NCBI RefSeq assembly: GCF_027853965.1
Contig: NZ_JAQGLB010000018.1
Coordinates: forward strand, 1 to 64,000
DNA from: Saccharopolyspora indica
Lineage (GTDB): Bacteria > Actinomycetota > Actinomycetes > Mycobacteriales > Pseudonocardiaceae
Reading direction: 5' to 3'
DNA: 64,000 bases
In this document: in pieces, positions 29,695-38,276 of the stretch
How the letters are laid out: the number at the start of each line of letters is the position of its first letter
Position numbering within the stretch: the first letter of the stretch is position 1
The notes under the pieces: model-generated
What the model saw: the letters and a program-made list of their open reading frames with translations, nothing else
What the model was told of the DNA's origin: nothing
Database searches by the model: none
Made by a program: the position numbers and the translations under genes

Positions 29695-30579
29695 ATGGCG
29701 GCCCCGGACGTCCGCGCGACCCAGGCGGCAGCCGCCATCCGGCACCACTACGACGTGGGCAACGACTTCTTCGGCCTGTGGCTGGATCCTTCGCTGACCT
29801 ACTCGTGCGCCCTGCGGCACGCGCCGGAGGACACCCTGGAGGTCGCACAGCAGCAGAAGCTGCGCTACCACCTCGACGCGATCCGCGCGGACGACGCCAC
29901 CAGCGTCCTGGACATCGGCTGCGGCTGGGGTTCGGTCCTCGGCCTGCTGTCCGGGACGCGCGGGGTCCAGCGGTCCGTCGGCCTCACCCTGAGCGACGAG
30001 CAGGCCGCCTTCATCCGGAGCAAGCACCACCTTGGTGTCGAGGTGCACACGCAGAACTGGACGCACTTCGAACCGGGCACCCGATTCGACGGGATCATCT
30101 CCATCGGGGCCTTCGAGCACTTCGCCACGCCGGAGGAGTCCGCTGCCGAGAAGATCGGCCTGTACCGCGAGTTCTTCACGCGGTGCCGGGACTGGCTCAG
30201 CGACGACGGCGCGCTGTCGCTGCAGACCATCGCCTACGCCAACATGTCCCGCGACCAGGCCAGCGAGTTCATCCAGCAGTCGATCTTCCCGGACGCGGAC
30301 CTGCCGACGCTCGCCGAGATCACCGCCGCCGCCGACGGCGTCTTCGAGGTGCAGTCGGTGAGCAACGGCAGGCTCGACTACGCCTGGACGTGCGAGCAGT
30401 GGGCGCACCGGCTCCGGCAGCGCCGCGCCGAAGCGGTCGAGCTGGTCGGGCCCGAGGTCACCGCCCGCTACGAGCGCTACCTGAAGCTGTCCGCGCTCGG
30501 CTTCCGGATGGGCAAGATCTGCCTGCTGCGGCTCGTGCTCCGGCCCTACCGCACGAGCTACTTCCGGTCGGCCCGGTGA
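29695..30579 (+). CDS. Cyclopropane-fatty-acid-synthase-family methyltransferase
   Basis: About 294 residues, the short CmaA/mycolic-acid-methyltransferase-like form rather than the ~400-residue E. coli Cfa. Signatures: IRHHYDVGNDFFGLWLDPSLTYSCAL at the N-terminus, SAM motif VLDIGCGWGSVLGLL, VGLTLSDEQAAFIRSK and IISIGAFEHFA. These enzymes add a methylene or methyl from SAM to a cis double bond of an acyl chain. The start is ATG at 29695; GTG at 29689, overlapping the ACP stop, is an alternative. The end overlaps the P450 start by four bases. It probably acts after the desaturase on the ACP-bound chain and yields a cyclopropane or methyl branch. Confidence 0.9.
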   Translation: MAAPDVRATQAAAAIRHHYDVGNDFFGLWLDPSLTYSCALRHAPEDTLEVAQQQKLRYHLDAIRADDATSVLDIGCGWGSVLGLLSGTRGVQRSVGLTLSDEQAAFIRSKHHLGVEVHTQNWTHFEPGTRFDGIISIGAFEHFATPEESAAEKIGLYREFFTRCRDWLSDDGALSLQTIAYANMSRDQASEFIQQSIFPDADLPTLAEITAAADGVFEVQSVSNGRLDYAWTCEQWAHRLRQRRAEAVELVGPEVTARYERYLKLSALGFRMGKICLLRLVLRPYRTSYFRSAR

Positions 30580-31829
30580 CGGCGCGACCCGGCCGGACCG
30601 GCGAGGCCACTGCCCCGCCGGTCCGGTTCAACCCCTTCAGCGCCGGGTTCCGGCGCGATCCGTACCCCGTCTACCGGCGGCTCCGCGAGGCCCAACCGGT
30701 GCACCGGACGATGGGCATGTGGGTGCTGACGCGCCACGCCGAGGTGCAGGCCGTGCTGCGCGACCGGACCTTCAGCGCCGGGCTCATCCCGGAGCTGATC
30801 GACCGGCAGGCGAGCCGCCTCGGCAGGCACGACCTGGCGCGGATCCGGCGGCTGGCCCGCAAGTCCCTGGTGTTCACCGACAATCCCGACCACGCGCGGC
30901 TGCGCGGGCTGGTGAACCGGGTGTTCACCGGGCCCGCGATCGCCGGGCTCCGCCCGCTGGTCACCGACGCCGCGGAGCGGCTGGTGCGCGAGGCGTGGGA
31001 CGACGGCGGCATGGACGCCATCGCCGACTTCGCCGCACCGCTGCCGAACGCGGTCCTGTCCGGCTGGATGGCGCTGCCCGCTCACCTGCGCGGGCAGGTC
31101 GGCCGGTGGACGCACGACATCCGGTTCCTGCTCGAACCGGGGCTGATGACCGCCGCGGACTTCGCGCGCGTGCACGAGGTGGTCGAGGCCTTCGCCGGTG
31201 AGCTCGCGGCGGTGGTCGCCCACCGGCGGTGCAGGCCGGGCGAGGACCTGATCAGCGAGTTGCTGGCGGTGCGGACGGGCGGCGGCGACCGGCTCGCCGA
31301 CGAGGAAGTCGTCTTCACCTGCATGATGTGCTTCGTCGCGGGCAGCGAAACCACGAAATCCCTGATCGGCAACGCGCTTCTGGCCCTGCTCCAGCACCCG
31401 GAGCAGGACGCTCTGCTGCGCCGCGAACCGGAACGCGCCCAGGACGCCGTCGCCGAGGCGTTGCGCTACGACAGCCCGCTCCAGCAGACCAAGCGCGTGG
31501 CGACGCGGGACGTCGAGATCGGCGGCGAGCGGGTTCCCGCGGGTGACCAGGTCCTGCTGTGCCTCGGTGCCGCGAACCGCGATCCCGCGCGCTTCGACCG
31601 GCCGGAGGAGTTCGACATCACCCGCGACGCGCGCGGCCACCTGGCCTTCGGCCACGGCATGCACGGGTGCCTGGGCGGGCTGCTGGCCGAACTGCAGGCC
31701 GAAGTCGCGTTCGGGTGCCTGTACCGGCGCCCGGAGTTCCTGGAACCGGACGCGGCCGAGCTCGAATGGCACGACCACAGCTTCATCGTCCGGGGGCTGA
31801 AGCGGCTCCCGGTCTCGGTGCGCGGGTGA
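30576..31829 (+). CDS. Cytochrome P450
   Basis: A 417-residue bacterial class I-type P450. The I-helix oxygen-activation motif is CFVAGSETTKS, the K-helix ExxR is EALR, and the haem loop is LAFGHGMHGCLGG with the axial Cys. The N-terminus NPFSAGFRRDPYPVYRRLRE is typical for soluble actinobacterial P450s. It should hydroxylate or further oxidise the acyl chain; the fatty-acid neighbours make an ACP-bound substrate likely. The GTG start overlaps the methyltransferase stop (GTGA). A flavin/2Fe-2S reductase gene just beyond the converging terminator may supply its electrons. Confidence 0.93.
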   Translation: MTARPGRTGEATAPPVRFNPFSAGFRRDPYPVYRRLREAQPVHRTMGMWVLTRHAEVQAVLRDRTFSAGLIPELIDRQASRLGRHDLARIRRLARKSLVFTDNPDHARLRGLVNRVFTGPAIAGLRPLVTDAAERLVREAWDDGGMDAIADFAAPLPNAVLSGWMALPAHLRGQVGRWTHDIRFLLEPGLMTAADFARVHEVVEAFAGELAAVVAHRRCRPGEDLISELLAVRTGGGDRLADEEVVFTCMMCFVAGSETTKSLIGNALLALLQHPEQDALLRREPERAQDAVAEALRYDSPLQQTKRVATRDVEIGGERVPAGDQVLLCLGAANRDPARFDRPEEFDITRDARGHLAFGHGMHGCLGGLLAELQAEVAFGCLYRRPEFLEPDAAELEWHDHSFIVRGLKRLPVSVRG

Positions 31830-31888
31830 GAACGCCGCGCACCGGCGAGTACGACGGCGGAGGACGCGCCGGGAGAGAGAAGGAAGAC

Positions 31889-33595
31889 GTGCCGCACACA
31901 CCACCACCGCTTCCCGAGATCCTGCAGCACCGCGCCGCCTTCGAAGCCGACCGGCGGGCGTACGCGTTCCTCGACGAGCACGGGCAGGAGACGTCGGTCC
32001 TGACCTATCGCGACCTGCACGAGCGGGCTCTCGGCGTCGCCGGGCGGCTGCGCAGGCACTGCCGGCCCGGTGACCGGGCGCTGCTGCTGTTCCCGCCGGG
32101 GCTGGACTTCATCGTCGCCTACTTCGCCTGCCTGTACGCGCACGTCGTCGCGGTGCCGGTGAGCCCGCCGCGCGCGAGGCGGGTGCAGGAGGCGACGCGG
32201 AGCATCATCCGGGACAGCGAGCCCGCCGCGGTGCTCACCGTCACCACCATGATGGAAGCCGTGGAGCCCGAGCTGGGGGCGCTCTGCGAGGCCGCGCCCT
32301 GGCTCCCCCTCGACCAGCTGAAGCTCAGCGCCTACACCGATTTCCGGCCCGAGCCCTGCGCACCGGACTCGCTGGCGTTCCTCCAGTACACCTCGGGTTC
32401 CACCGCAGCCCCGAAGGGCGTCATGGTGTCGCACCGGAACCTCTCGGCGAACCAGGAGATGATCCGGCGCGCGTTCGGCCACGACGAGCGCTCGACGTTC
32501 GTCGGCTGGACGCCGATGTACCACGACATGGGGCTGATCGGGAACGTCCTGCAGCCGATGTACCTCGGCGTGACCAGCCACCTGATGGCACCCGAGGCGT
32601 TCATCCGGCGCCCGCTGAGCTGGCTGGCGGCGATCTCCCGGTACCGCGCGCACACCAGCGGCGGACCGAACTTCGCCTTCGACGCCTGCGTCGCGCACGC
32701 CGCCAGGAGCGGTGTCCCGGACCTGGACCTGAGCTGCTGGCAGGTCGCCTTCAACGGCGCCGAGCCCATCCGGCACGAGACGTTGCGCCGGTTCACCGAG
32801 ACCTTCGCCCCGTTCGGGTTCAGCGGGAATGCGCACTACACCTGCTACGGCGCGGCCGAGGCGACCCTGCTGGCCTCCGGCAGCACGAAGGGCGAGGGAC
32901 CGCGCACCGTGGAGGTGGATGCCGAGGCGCTCGGAGGGCAGCGCGTCGTCGAGGCCGCCGGCGGCCAGCCGCTCGTGGGGTCCGGGCGGGCCGTGCCGGG
33001 CGGTGAGCTGCGGATCGTGGACCCGGAGACCGCGCTGCCCTGCCCGCCGGGCCGGATCGGCGAGATCTGGATCGCCGGGGACCACGTCGCCACCGGCTAC
33101 TGGCGGCGTCCCGAGCAGAGCGCGGCGACCCTCCGGGCGCGGTGCGCGGGCGAAACCGGCGGCAGCTACCTGCGTTCCGGCGACCTCGGCGTGCTGATCG
33201 ACGACGAGCTGTACGTGGTGGGCAGGCTGAAGGACGTGATCATCATCCGGGGCCGGAACCACTACCCGCACGACATCGAGCACACGGTGCAGTCGGCGCA
33301 TCCGGCGTTGCAGCCCACCGCGGGCGCGGCGTTCGCGGTTCCCGGTTCCGGCGGCGAGAAGCTGGTCGTCGTGCAGGAGGTCCGGCGCGATCGGCTGGGC
33401 GAGGACGCGGCGGAGGTCGCCGCCTCGGTCCGGCAGGCGATCGTGCGGGAGCACGAGCTCTCCCCCGGCGAGGTGGTGCTGGTCCTGCCGGGTCAGCTCC
33501 AGAAGACCAGCAGCGGGAAGATCATGCGCAGCGCCGCGAAGCAGCGCTACCTGGAATCCGGTTACGACGTCTGGGCGCCCGCGCCGGTCGCCTGA
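31889..33595 (+). CDS. Fatty acyl-AMP ligase (FAAL)
   Basis: A 568-residue adenylating enzyme. The ATP site is LQYTSGSTAAPKGVMVSH; the stretch GWTPMYHDMGLIGNVLQPMYLG and NAEP-like NGAEPIRHETLRRF are typical of FAALs rather than acyl-CoA ligases, as are RSGDLGVLIDDELYVVGRLKDVIIIRGRNHYPHDIE and the C-terminal QKTSSGKIMRSA. FAALs activate free fatty acids as acyl-AMP and pass them to an ACP, not to CoA. The ACP at 29438 is the obvious acceptor, the KS-AT-ACP protein another. GTG at 31889 with AAGGA just upstream is preferred; an earlier GTG at about 31826 overlaps the P450 end but lacks a good site. Confidence 0.92.
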   Translation: MPHTPPPLPEILQHRAAFEADRRAYAFLDEHGQETSVLTYRDLHERALGVAGRLRRHCRPGDRALLLFPPGLDFIVAYFACLYAHVVAVPVSPPRARRVQEATRSIIRDSEPAAVLTVTTMMEAVEPELGALCEAAPWLPLDQLKLSAYTDFRPEPCAPDSLAFLQYTSGSTAAPKGVMVSHRNLSANQEMIRRAFGHDERSTFVGWTPMYHDMGLIGNVLQPMYLGVTSHLMAPEAFIRRPLSWLAAISRYRAHTSGGPNFAFDACVAHAARSGVPDLDLSCWQVAFNGAEPIRHETLRRFTETFAPFGFSGNAHYTCYGAAEATLLASGSTKGEGPRTVEVDAEALGGQRVVEAAGGQPLVGSGRAVPGGELRIVDPETALPCPPGRIGEIWIAGDHVATGYWRRPEQSAATLRARCAGETGGSYLRSGDLGVLIDDELYVVGRLKDVIIIRGRNHYPHDIEHTVQSAHPALQPTAGAAFAVPGSGGEKLVVVQEVRRDRLGEDAAEVAASVRQAIVREHELSPGEVVLVLPGQLQKTSSGKIMRSAAKQRYLESGYDVWAPAPVA

Positions 33596-33597
33596 GC

Positions 33598-33641
33598 AGC
33601 GAGAATCCCCGCGGAGAACCTGCTCCGCGGGGATTCTCGCT
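33598..33641. terminator. Strong bidirectional terminator in the middle of the lipid cluster
   Basis: Perfect 19-bp stem (33598-33616 with 33623-33641, AGCGAGAATCCCCGCGGAG) and a 6-base loop, exactly between the stops of the converging FAAL and reductase genes. It separates the two arms of the cluster. Confidence 0.9.
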
Positions 33642-33642
33642 T

Positions 33643-34608
33643 TCACAGGTCCAGGGTGAGCCGGCTCGACCGGGAGCGGGACACGCAGATCATCATGGTC
33701 TTGCCGGATTCCTTCTCCTCGTCGGAGAGGATCGAGTCGCGGTGGTCGACCTCGCCGCCGAGCACGGTCGTCTCGCACGTCGCGCAGGTGCCCTCGCGGC
33801 ACGAGGACGGGACGTCCAGCCCGGCCCGGCCCAGAGCGTCCAGAACGGACTGATCGGCACCGACCCGGACGCTGCGGCCGCTGCTCTGGATCAGCACCTC
33901 GAACGGCTGATCCGCGGCCGGGTCACCGGCGACCTCGCGGGGGTGGAAGCGCTCGACGCGCAACCGGTCGGAATCCCTTCCCCGCCAGGCGTTCTCGATC
34001 GCCGTCAGCAGTGCCTCCGGACCGCAGCAGTAGACCAGCGCGTCGTCGCCCGCGGACCGCACGATCTCGGTCAGCGGCAGCAGTCCCGACTCGTCCTCGG
34101 GGTGCAGGACCACCTTGTCCCCGTAGCGCGCCAGCTCGCCGAGGAAGGCCATCCGGGAGCGGTTTCGGCCGCCGTAGTGCAGCCGCCACCGCGCTCCGCT
34201 GTCCTCGGCTCGCCGGATCATCGGCAGCAGCGGGGTGATGCCGATCCCGCCCGCGACGAACACGTAGCGCTCGGCGCTGCGGAGCGGGAAGTTGTTGCGC
34301 GGTGCGGAAGCCTCCAGCACGGCTCCGGCGCGGACCTCGTCGTGCAGGTGGGCCGAGCCGCCCCGGCCACCGGGTTCGCGCAGGACGCCGACCCGCCACC
34401 GCCCGCGCTCGGCGGGATCACCGCACAGCGAGTACTGCCGGATCATGCCTCCGGGCAGGTGCAGGTCCACGTGCGCGCCGGGAGTCCACTCCGGCAGGTC
34501 CGCGCCGGATTCCCCGACGAGCACGAACGACCTGGTGTCCTCGGCTTCGAGTTCGGTCTCGGCCACGCGCACCCGCAGGGTCTGCGCGGCCGCTTGCTTC
34601 TCGGGCAC
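33643..34608 (-). CDS. PDR/VanB-type flavin and 2Fe-2S oxidoreductase
   Basis: A 321-residue phthalate-dioxygenase-reductase-like protein. Order of domains: flavin-binding barrel (HVDLHLPGGMIRQYSLCGDP), NAD-binding domain (VFVAGGIGITPLLPMIRRA, LVYCCGPEALLTAIENAW) and a C-terminal plant-type ferredoxin with SSCREGTCATCETTVLGG supplying the Cys ligands. It moves electrons from NAD(P)H to an oxygenase. In this cluster the desaturase and P450 both need such electrons. It lies 70 bases after accC on the same strand, as the last gene of the long minus-strand operon. GTG at 34608 is the start, with AGGA eight bases before it. Confidence 0.92.
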   Translation of the reverse strand: MPEKQAAAQTLRVRVAETELEAEDTRSFVLVGESGADLPEWTPGAHVDLHLPGGMIRQYSLCGDPAERGRWRVGVLREPGGRGGSAHLHDEVRAGAVLEASAPRNNFPLRSAERYVFVAGGIGITPLLPMIRRAEDSGARWRLHYGGRNRSRMAFLGELARYGDKVVLHPEDESGLLPLTEIVRSAGDDALVYCCGPEALLTAIENAWRGRDSDRLRVERFHPREVAGDPAADQPFEVLIQSSGRSVRVGADQSVLDALGRAGLDVPSSCREGTCATCETTVLGGEVDHRDSILSDEEKESGKTMMICVSRSRSSRLTLDL

Positions 34609-34678
34609 TGTGGGTGTCCTCCAGGATCACGACGAAGGGTGGTGGCCGTGGCACGGGACCGGGCCCGTGCCACGGCGG

Positions 34679-36031
34679 TCACGCGGGGACGGTGAGCGAG
34701 CCGATCAGCGCCGTGTCGTGCTCGGCGGCGCGGAAGCGCGGGTGGTCGAGCAGTCCGGCGAGGAACTCCGCCGTCGTGCTCACGCCCGCCCCGCGGATCT
34801 CCGTCTCCGCCAGGACGCGCCGCATCTTCGCGATCGCGGCGTCGCGGTCGGGAGCCCACACGATGAGCTTGGCCAGCAGCGAGTCGTACAGCGCCGGGAT
34901 CCGGTAGCCGTGCTCGACGTGGGTGTCGACGCGCACGAACGCACCGCCCGGCAGGACGCACCGGGTGAGGGTGCCGGGGGTGGGGGCGAAGTCGCGCGCC
35001 GGGTCTTCGGCGTTGACCCGGCACTCGATCGCCACGCCCCGGTGCCGCACCTCGTCCTGGGTGAACCCGAGCGGCTCCCCGGCGGCCACCCGGAGCTGCT
35101 CGCGCACCAGGTCGATCCCGGTGACCATCTCGGTCACCGGGTGCTCCACCTGGAGCCGGCAGTTGACCTCCATGAAGTAGAACCGTCCTGCCCCGTCCAC
35201 GAGGAACTCGAAGGTGCCCGCGCCGGTGTAGCCCACCGCGCGTGCGCCGCGCACCGCCGCCTCCCCCATCTCCGCGACGATCCGCGGATCGAGACGCGGT
35301 GCGGGCGATTCCTCGACGAGCTTCTGGTGCCGCCGCTGCAGGGAGCAGTCCCGTGCGCCCAGGTGCACGACGTCGCCGTGGCCGTCGCCCAGCACCTGGA
35401 TCTCCACGTGCCGGGCGCTGTCCAGGTAGCGCTCGACGTAGAGCCGCCCGTCCCGGAACACGGCCTGGGCGTTGGCCCTGGTCGTGGCGTACGCGCGGTC
35501 GAAATCGGCGGGGTCGCGGACGACCGCCATCCCGCGTCCGCCGCCGCCGGCCACCGCCTTGATGATCACCGGGTAGCCGATCTCGTCGGCGAGCTCCTTG
35601 GCCTCCTGCGCGCTGGTCAGCGCGTCGCGGCTGCCCGGCAGCAGCGGCAGCCCGGCGTCGAGCATGATCGCCCGCGCGCTGGACTTGTCGCCCAGCAGGT
35701 TCATCACCCGCGCCGACGGGCCGATGAAGGTGAGCCCCTCGGCCTCGCACACCTCGGCGAAGTCGGCGTTCTCGGACAGGAACCCGTACCCGGGGTGGAT
35801 CGCGTCGGCACCGCGGGCCCGGGCGGCCTCGACGACCGCCGGGATGCTGAGGTAGCTCGACTTCGCCGGGCCGGGGCCGATCTGCACGCTCTCGTCGGCG
35901 AAGCGCACGACCGCCGAGTCGCGGTCCTCCGCCGAGTGCGCCGCGACGGTGGCCACACCGGCCTCCCGGCAGGTGCGGGCGATGCGGAGCGCGATCTCGC
36001 CCCGGTTGGCGATGAGCACCTTGCTGATCAT
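34679..36031 (-). CDS. accC: Acetyl-CoA carboxylase, biotin carboxylase subunit
   Basis: A 450-residue stand-alone biotin carboxylase, the E. coli AccC length. It starts KVLIANRGEIALRIARTC, has the ATP-grasp Gly-rich loop KAVAGGGGRGMAVV near 159-172, the segment LGARDCSLQRRHQKLVEE near 233-250 and the catalytic EVNCRLQVEHPVTEMVTG near 286-303. It carboxylates the biotin of AccB with bicarbonate and ATP. Its ATG overlaps the accB stop by four bases. Actinobacterial household enzymes usually fuse this domain to the biotin carrier (AccA3/AccA2), so this separate subunit within a biosynthetic operon is a dedicated extra copy. Confidence 0.96.
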   Translation of the reverse strand: MISKVLIANRGEIALRIARTCREAGVATVAAHSAEDRDSAVVRFADESVQIGPGPAKSSYLSIPAVVEAARARGADAIHPGYGFLSENADFAEVCEAEGLTFIGPSARVMNLLGDKSSARAIMLDAGLPLLPGSRDALTSAQEAKELADEIGYPVIIKAVAGGGGRGMAVVRDPADFDRAYATTRANAQAVFRDGRLYVERYLDSARHVEIQVLGDGHGDVVHLGARDCSLQRRHQKLVEESPAPRLDPRIVAEMGEAAVRGARAVGYTGAGTFEFLVDGAGRFYFMEVNCRLQVEHPVTEMVTGIDLVREQLRVAAGEPLGFTQDEVRHRGVAIECRVNAEDPARDFAPTPGTLTRCVLPGGAFVRVDTHVEHGYRIPALYDSLLAKLIVWAPDRDAAIAKMRRVLAETEIRGAGVSTTAEFLAGLLDHPRFRAAEHDTALIGSLTVPA

Positions 36032-36540
36032 CGCGCGGCTCCCTCGGCCGGGCCGAGGGTCAGCAGCGGCTGCCCGTGCTCGACGGACTCGCCGTCGGCG
36101 ACCAGCACCTCCAGCACGGTGCCCGCGCGGTCGGCCTCGACGGGGATCATCAGCTTCATCGCCTCGATGATCGCGACCTGCTGGCCCGGGCGGATCGTGT
36201 CGCCCTCGCTGACGAAGGGCTTCGCGCCCGGCTCGGGTGCGCGGTAGAAGACGCCCACGGTGGCCGCGCACAGCGGGAACGTGCTCGCAGCGCTGGTCTC
36301 GGTGGTGCTCGGCAGCTCGACGGCGGGGACGGGCACGGGCGGCCCGGCGGCGGGCTGCGCCGAGTCCGGCCAGCTGATCTCCAGCTCGACGCCCCGGGCG
36401 GACAGCCGCACCGAAGCGGGTGCCCGCGAGGAGCGCTCGGCGAGCGCGTGCACGTGCTGGCGGAGGACGCCTGCGACCTCGTCGAGGTCGGCGATCCCGT
36501 TGATCCGGTTCTGGTTGCCGTTGACGGATGTCACGCTCAT
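36028..36540 (-). CDS. accB: Acetyl-CoA carboxylase biotin carboxyl carrier protein
   Basis: A 170-residue BCCP. The C-terminal ~80 residues form the biotinyl domain with the thumb-containing VGVFYRAPEPGAKPFVSEGD and the biotin site IIEAMKLM (Lys129). The N-terminal helix and the flexible Pro/Ala-rich linker (PAAGPPVPVPAVELP) precede it. The usual second Met after the Lys is Leu here, which is common in BCCPs. It shuttles carboxyl groups from AccC to AccDA. Both ends overlap neighbours by four bases (ATGA). Confidence 0.95.
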   Translation of the reverse strand: MSVTSVNGNQNRINGIADLDEVAGVLRQHVHALAERSSRAPASVRLSARGVELEISWPDSAQPAAGPPVPVPAVELPSTTETSAASTFPLCAATVGVFYRAPEPGAKPFVSEGDTIRPGQQVAIIEAMKLMIPVEADRAGTVLEVLVADGESVEHGQPLLTLGPAEGAAR

Positions 36541-38276
36541 GAGGCACTTTCCTTCTCGTCGTCGGTGGGAGCACCGGCTTCGCCGGGCGCGAACGGCATC
36601 GGCTCGTCCGCGCCGAACTGCCGGAACCGGGCGTGCCGTTGCGTCACGAGGTTCATCTGGTCCAGCGGGGCCAGTTCGGCGAGGTTGGCGACCAGTGCGT
36701 CCCGCAGCGCTTCGGTGGTCGCCAGGTGGTCGGTGTCGGCGCCGCCCGCCGGTTCGGGCACGACGCCGTCGATCACCCCGAGCCGCAGCAGTTCGCGCGC
36801 GGTCACCCGCAGGGCGTTGGCGGCTTCGGGCGCGGCGGCGGGGTCCTTCCAGAGAATCGCCGCGCAGCCCTCGGCGCTGATCACCGAGTACACCGCGTTG
36901 GCGCACATGAGCACGCGGTCGGCGACGGCCAGGGCCAGCGCCCCGCCGCTGCCGCCCTCCCCGGTGATCACGCTGATCACCGGCACCGGCAGGCTCGCCA
37001 TCAGGCGCAGGTTCTCGGCGATGGCCGACGCCTGCGCGTTCTCCTCGGCCTCGACCCCCGGGAAGGCACCGGCGGTGTCCACCAGGGTGATCACGGGCAG
37101 TCCGAGCTTGCCCGCCAGCCGCATCACCCGGGCCGCCTTGCGGTACCCGGCCGGGCTGGGCATGCCGTAGTTGCTCGCGGCGAGCTCCTCGGCGGTGTGC
37201 CCCTTCTGCGTGCCGATGACCGCCACCGGAGTCCCCTCCAGCCGCCCGATGCCGGCCAGCATCGCGGGGCAGTCCGAGGACATCCGGTCGCCGCGCAGCT
37301 CGGAGAAGTCCTCCACCAGCCCCGCGACGTAGTCCGCGGTGGTGGGGCGGCCGAGCCGCCGGGCCGCGCGGACGCTGTCCCACGCGTCGTTCTCCGGCAG
37401 CCGCCCCGGGTCGCGGACCAGCGTCGTGGCCGGGGCGCGCCGCGGGCGGCCGGTGCCGTCGGCCCGCCGGCTCGCGACCGACAGCAGCTTGGCCAGCGCC
37501 GGCCGGAGCTCGTCGCGGGGGCGGATCATGTCGATCACGCCGTGCTGCGACAGGAACTCCGCGGTCTGGAAGTCCGCGGGCAGCTGCTGCCGGAGGGTCT
37601 GCTCGATCACCCGCCGGCCGGCGAAGCCGAGGCGCGAGCCGGGCTCGGCGATGATGACGTCGGGCAGCGTCGCGAAGGACGCCGCCACCCCGCCGAAGGT
37701 CGGGTCGGTGATCAGCGACACGGTGAGGATGCCCGCTTCGTCGAGCTGTCCCAGCGCCGCGCTGGTCTTCGCCATCTGCATCAGCGACAGGACGCCCTCC
37801 TGCATCCGGGCCCCGCCGGAGGCCGTCACCAGCAGCAGCGGCGTCCGCTCGCGCAGCGCGGTCTCGCAGGCCCGGGTCACCGCTTCGCCGACGGCCGAGC
37901 CCAGACTTCCGCCCATGAAGCGGAAGTCCATCACCGCGGTGATCAGCGGGTTGCCGTCGACGCGGCCGCGGGCGCACAGGATCGCCTCGTCGAGACCGGT
38001 GCGCGCGCGGGCCTCCCGCAGGCGCTCGGCGTAGGGCTTGGTGTCGGTGAAGTCGAGCGGATCGGTGTCGGCGGGCGAGAAGTCCAGCAGTTCCACCGAG
38101 TCCGCGTCCAGCAGCAGGTCGATCCGCTGCCGGGCGGTCAGCGGCGCGTGCCTGCCGCACTCCGGGCACACCTGGTGGGCGCGCGCGAACCGCTTGCCGT
38201 AGACCATGGCCGAACATCCCGGGCACACCAGCCAGGATGTGTCCACTTCGGACTCCACTGCGACCGCGTCACCCAT
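36537..38276 (-). CDS. accDA: Acetyl-CoA carboxylase carboxyltransferase, beta and alpha fused
   Basis: A 579-residue fusion. Residues ~1-270 are the AccD-like half with an N-terminal zinc ribbon (CPGC and CPEC pairs around residues 18-41) and LLLVTASGGARMQEGVLSLMQMAKTSAAL. Residues ~290-560 are the AccA-like half with LPVITLVDTAGAFPGVEAEENAQ, ITGEGGSGGALALAVADRV and AEGCAAILWKD. Together they transfer CO2 from carboxybiotin to acetyl-CoA, making malonyl-CoA for the adjacent synthase. The stop overlaps accB by four bases, and the start overlaps the pfaD end by eight, so the ACC genes are translated with the synthase genes. Confidence 0.95.
   Translation of the reverse strand: MGDAVAVESEVDTSWLVCPGCSAMVYGKRFARAHQVCPECGRHAPLTARQRIDLLLDADSVELLDFSPADTDPLDFTDTKPYAERLREARARTGLDEAILCARGRVDGNPLITAVMDFRFMGGSLGSAVGEAVTRACETALRERTPLLLVTASGGARMQEGVLSLMQMAKTSAALGQLDEAGILTVSLITDPTFGGVAASFATLPDVIIAEPGSRLGFAGRRVIEQTLRQQLPADFQTAEFLSQHGVIDMIRPRDELRPALAKLLSVASRRADGTGRPRRAPATTLVRDPGRLPENDAWDSVRAARRLGRPTTADYVAGLVEDFSELRGDRMSSDCPAMLAGIGRLEGTPVAVIGTQKGHTAEELAASNYGMPSPAGYRKAARVMRLAGKLGLPVITLVDTAGAFPGVEAEENAQASAIAENLRLMASLPVPVISVITGEGGSGGALALAVADRVLMCANAVYSVISAEGCAAILWKDPAAAPEAANALRVTARELLRLGVIDGVVPEPAGGADTDHLATTEALRDALVANLAELAPLDQMNLVTQRHARFRQFGADEPMPFAPGEAGAPTDDEKESAS

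Noticed and set aside
30576..31829. P450 with a lost haem Cys because the loop reads FGHGMHGCLGG
   Set aside because: The Cys, the preceding His and the following Gly are all in register with FGxGxHxCxG; the enzyme looks intact.
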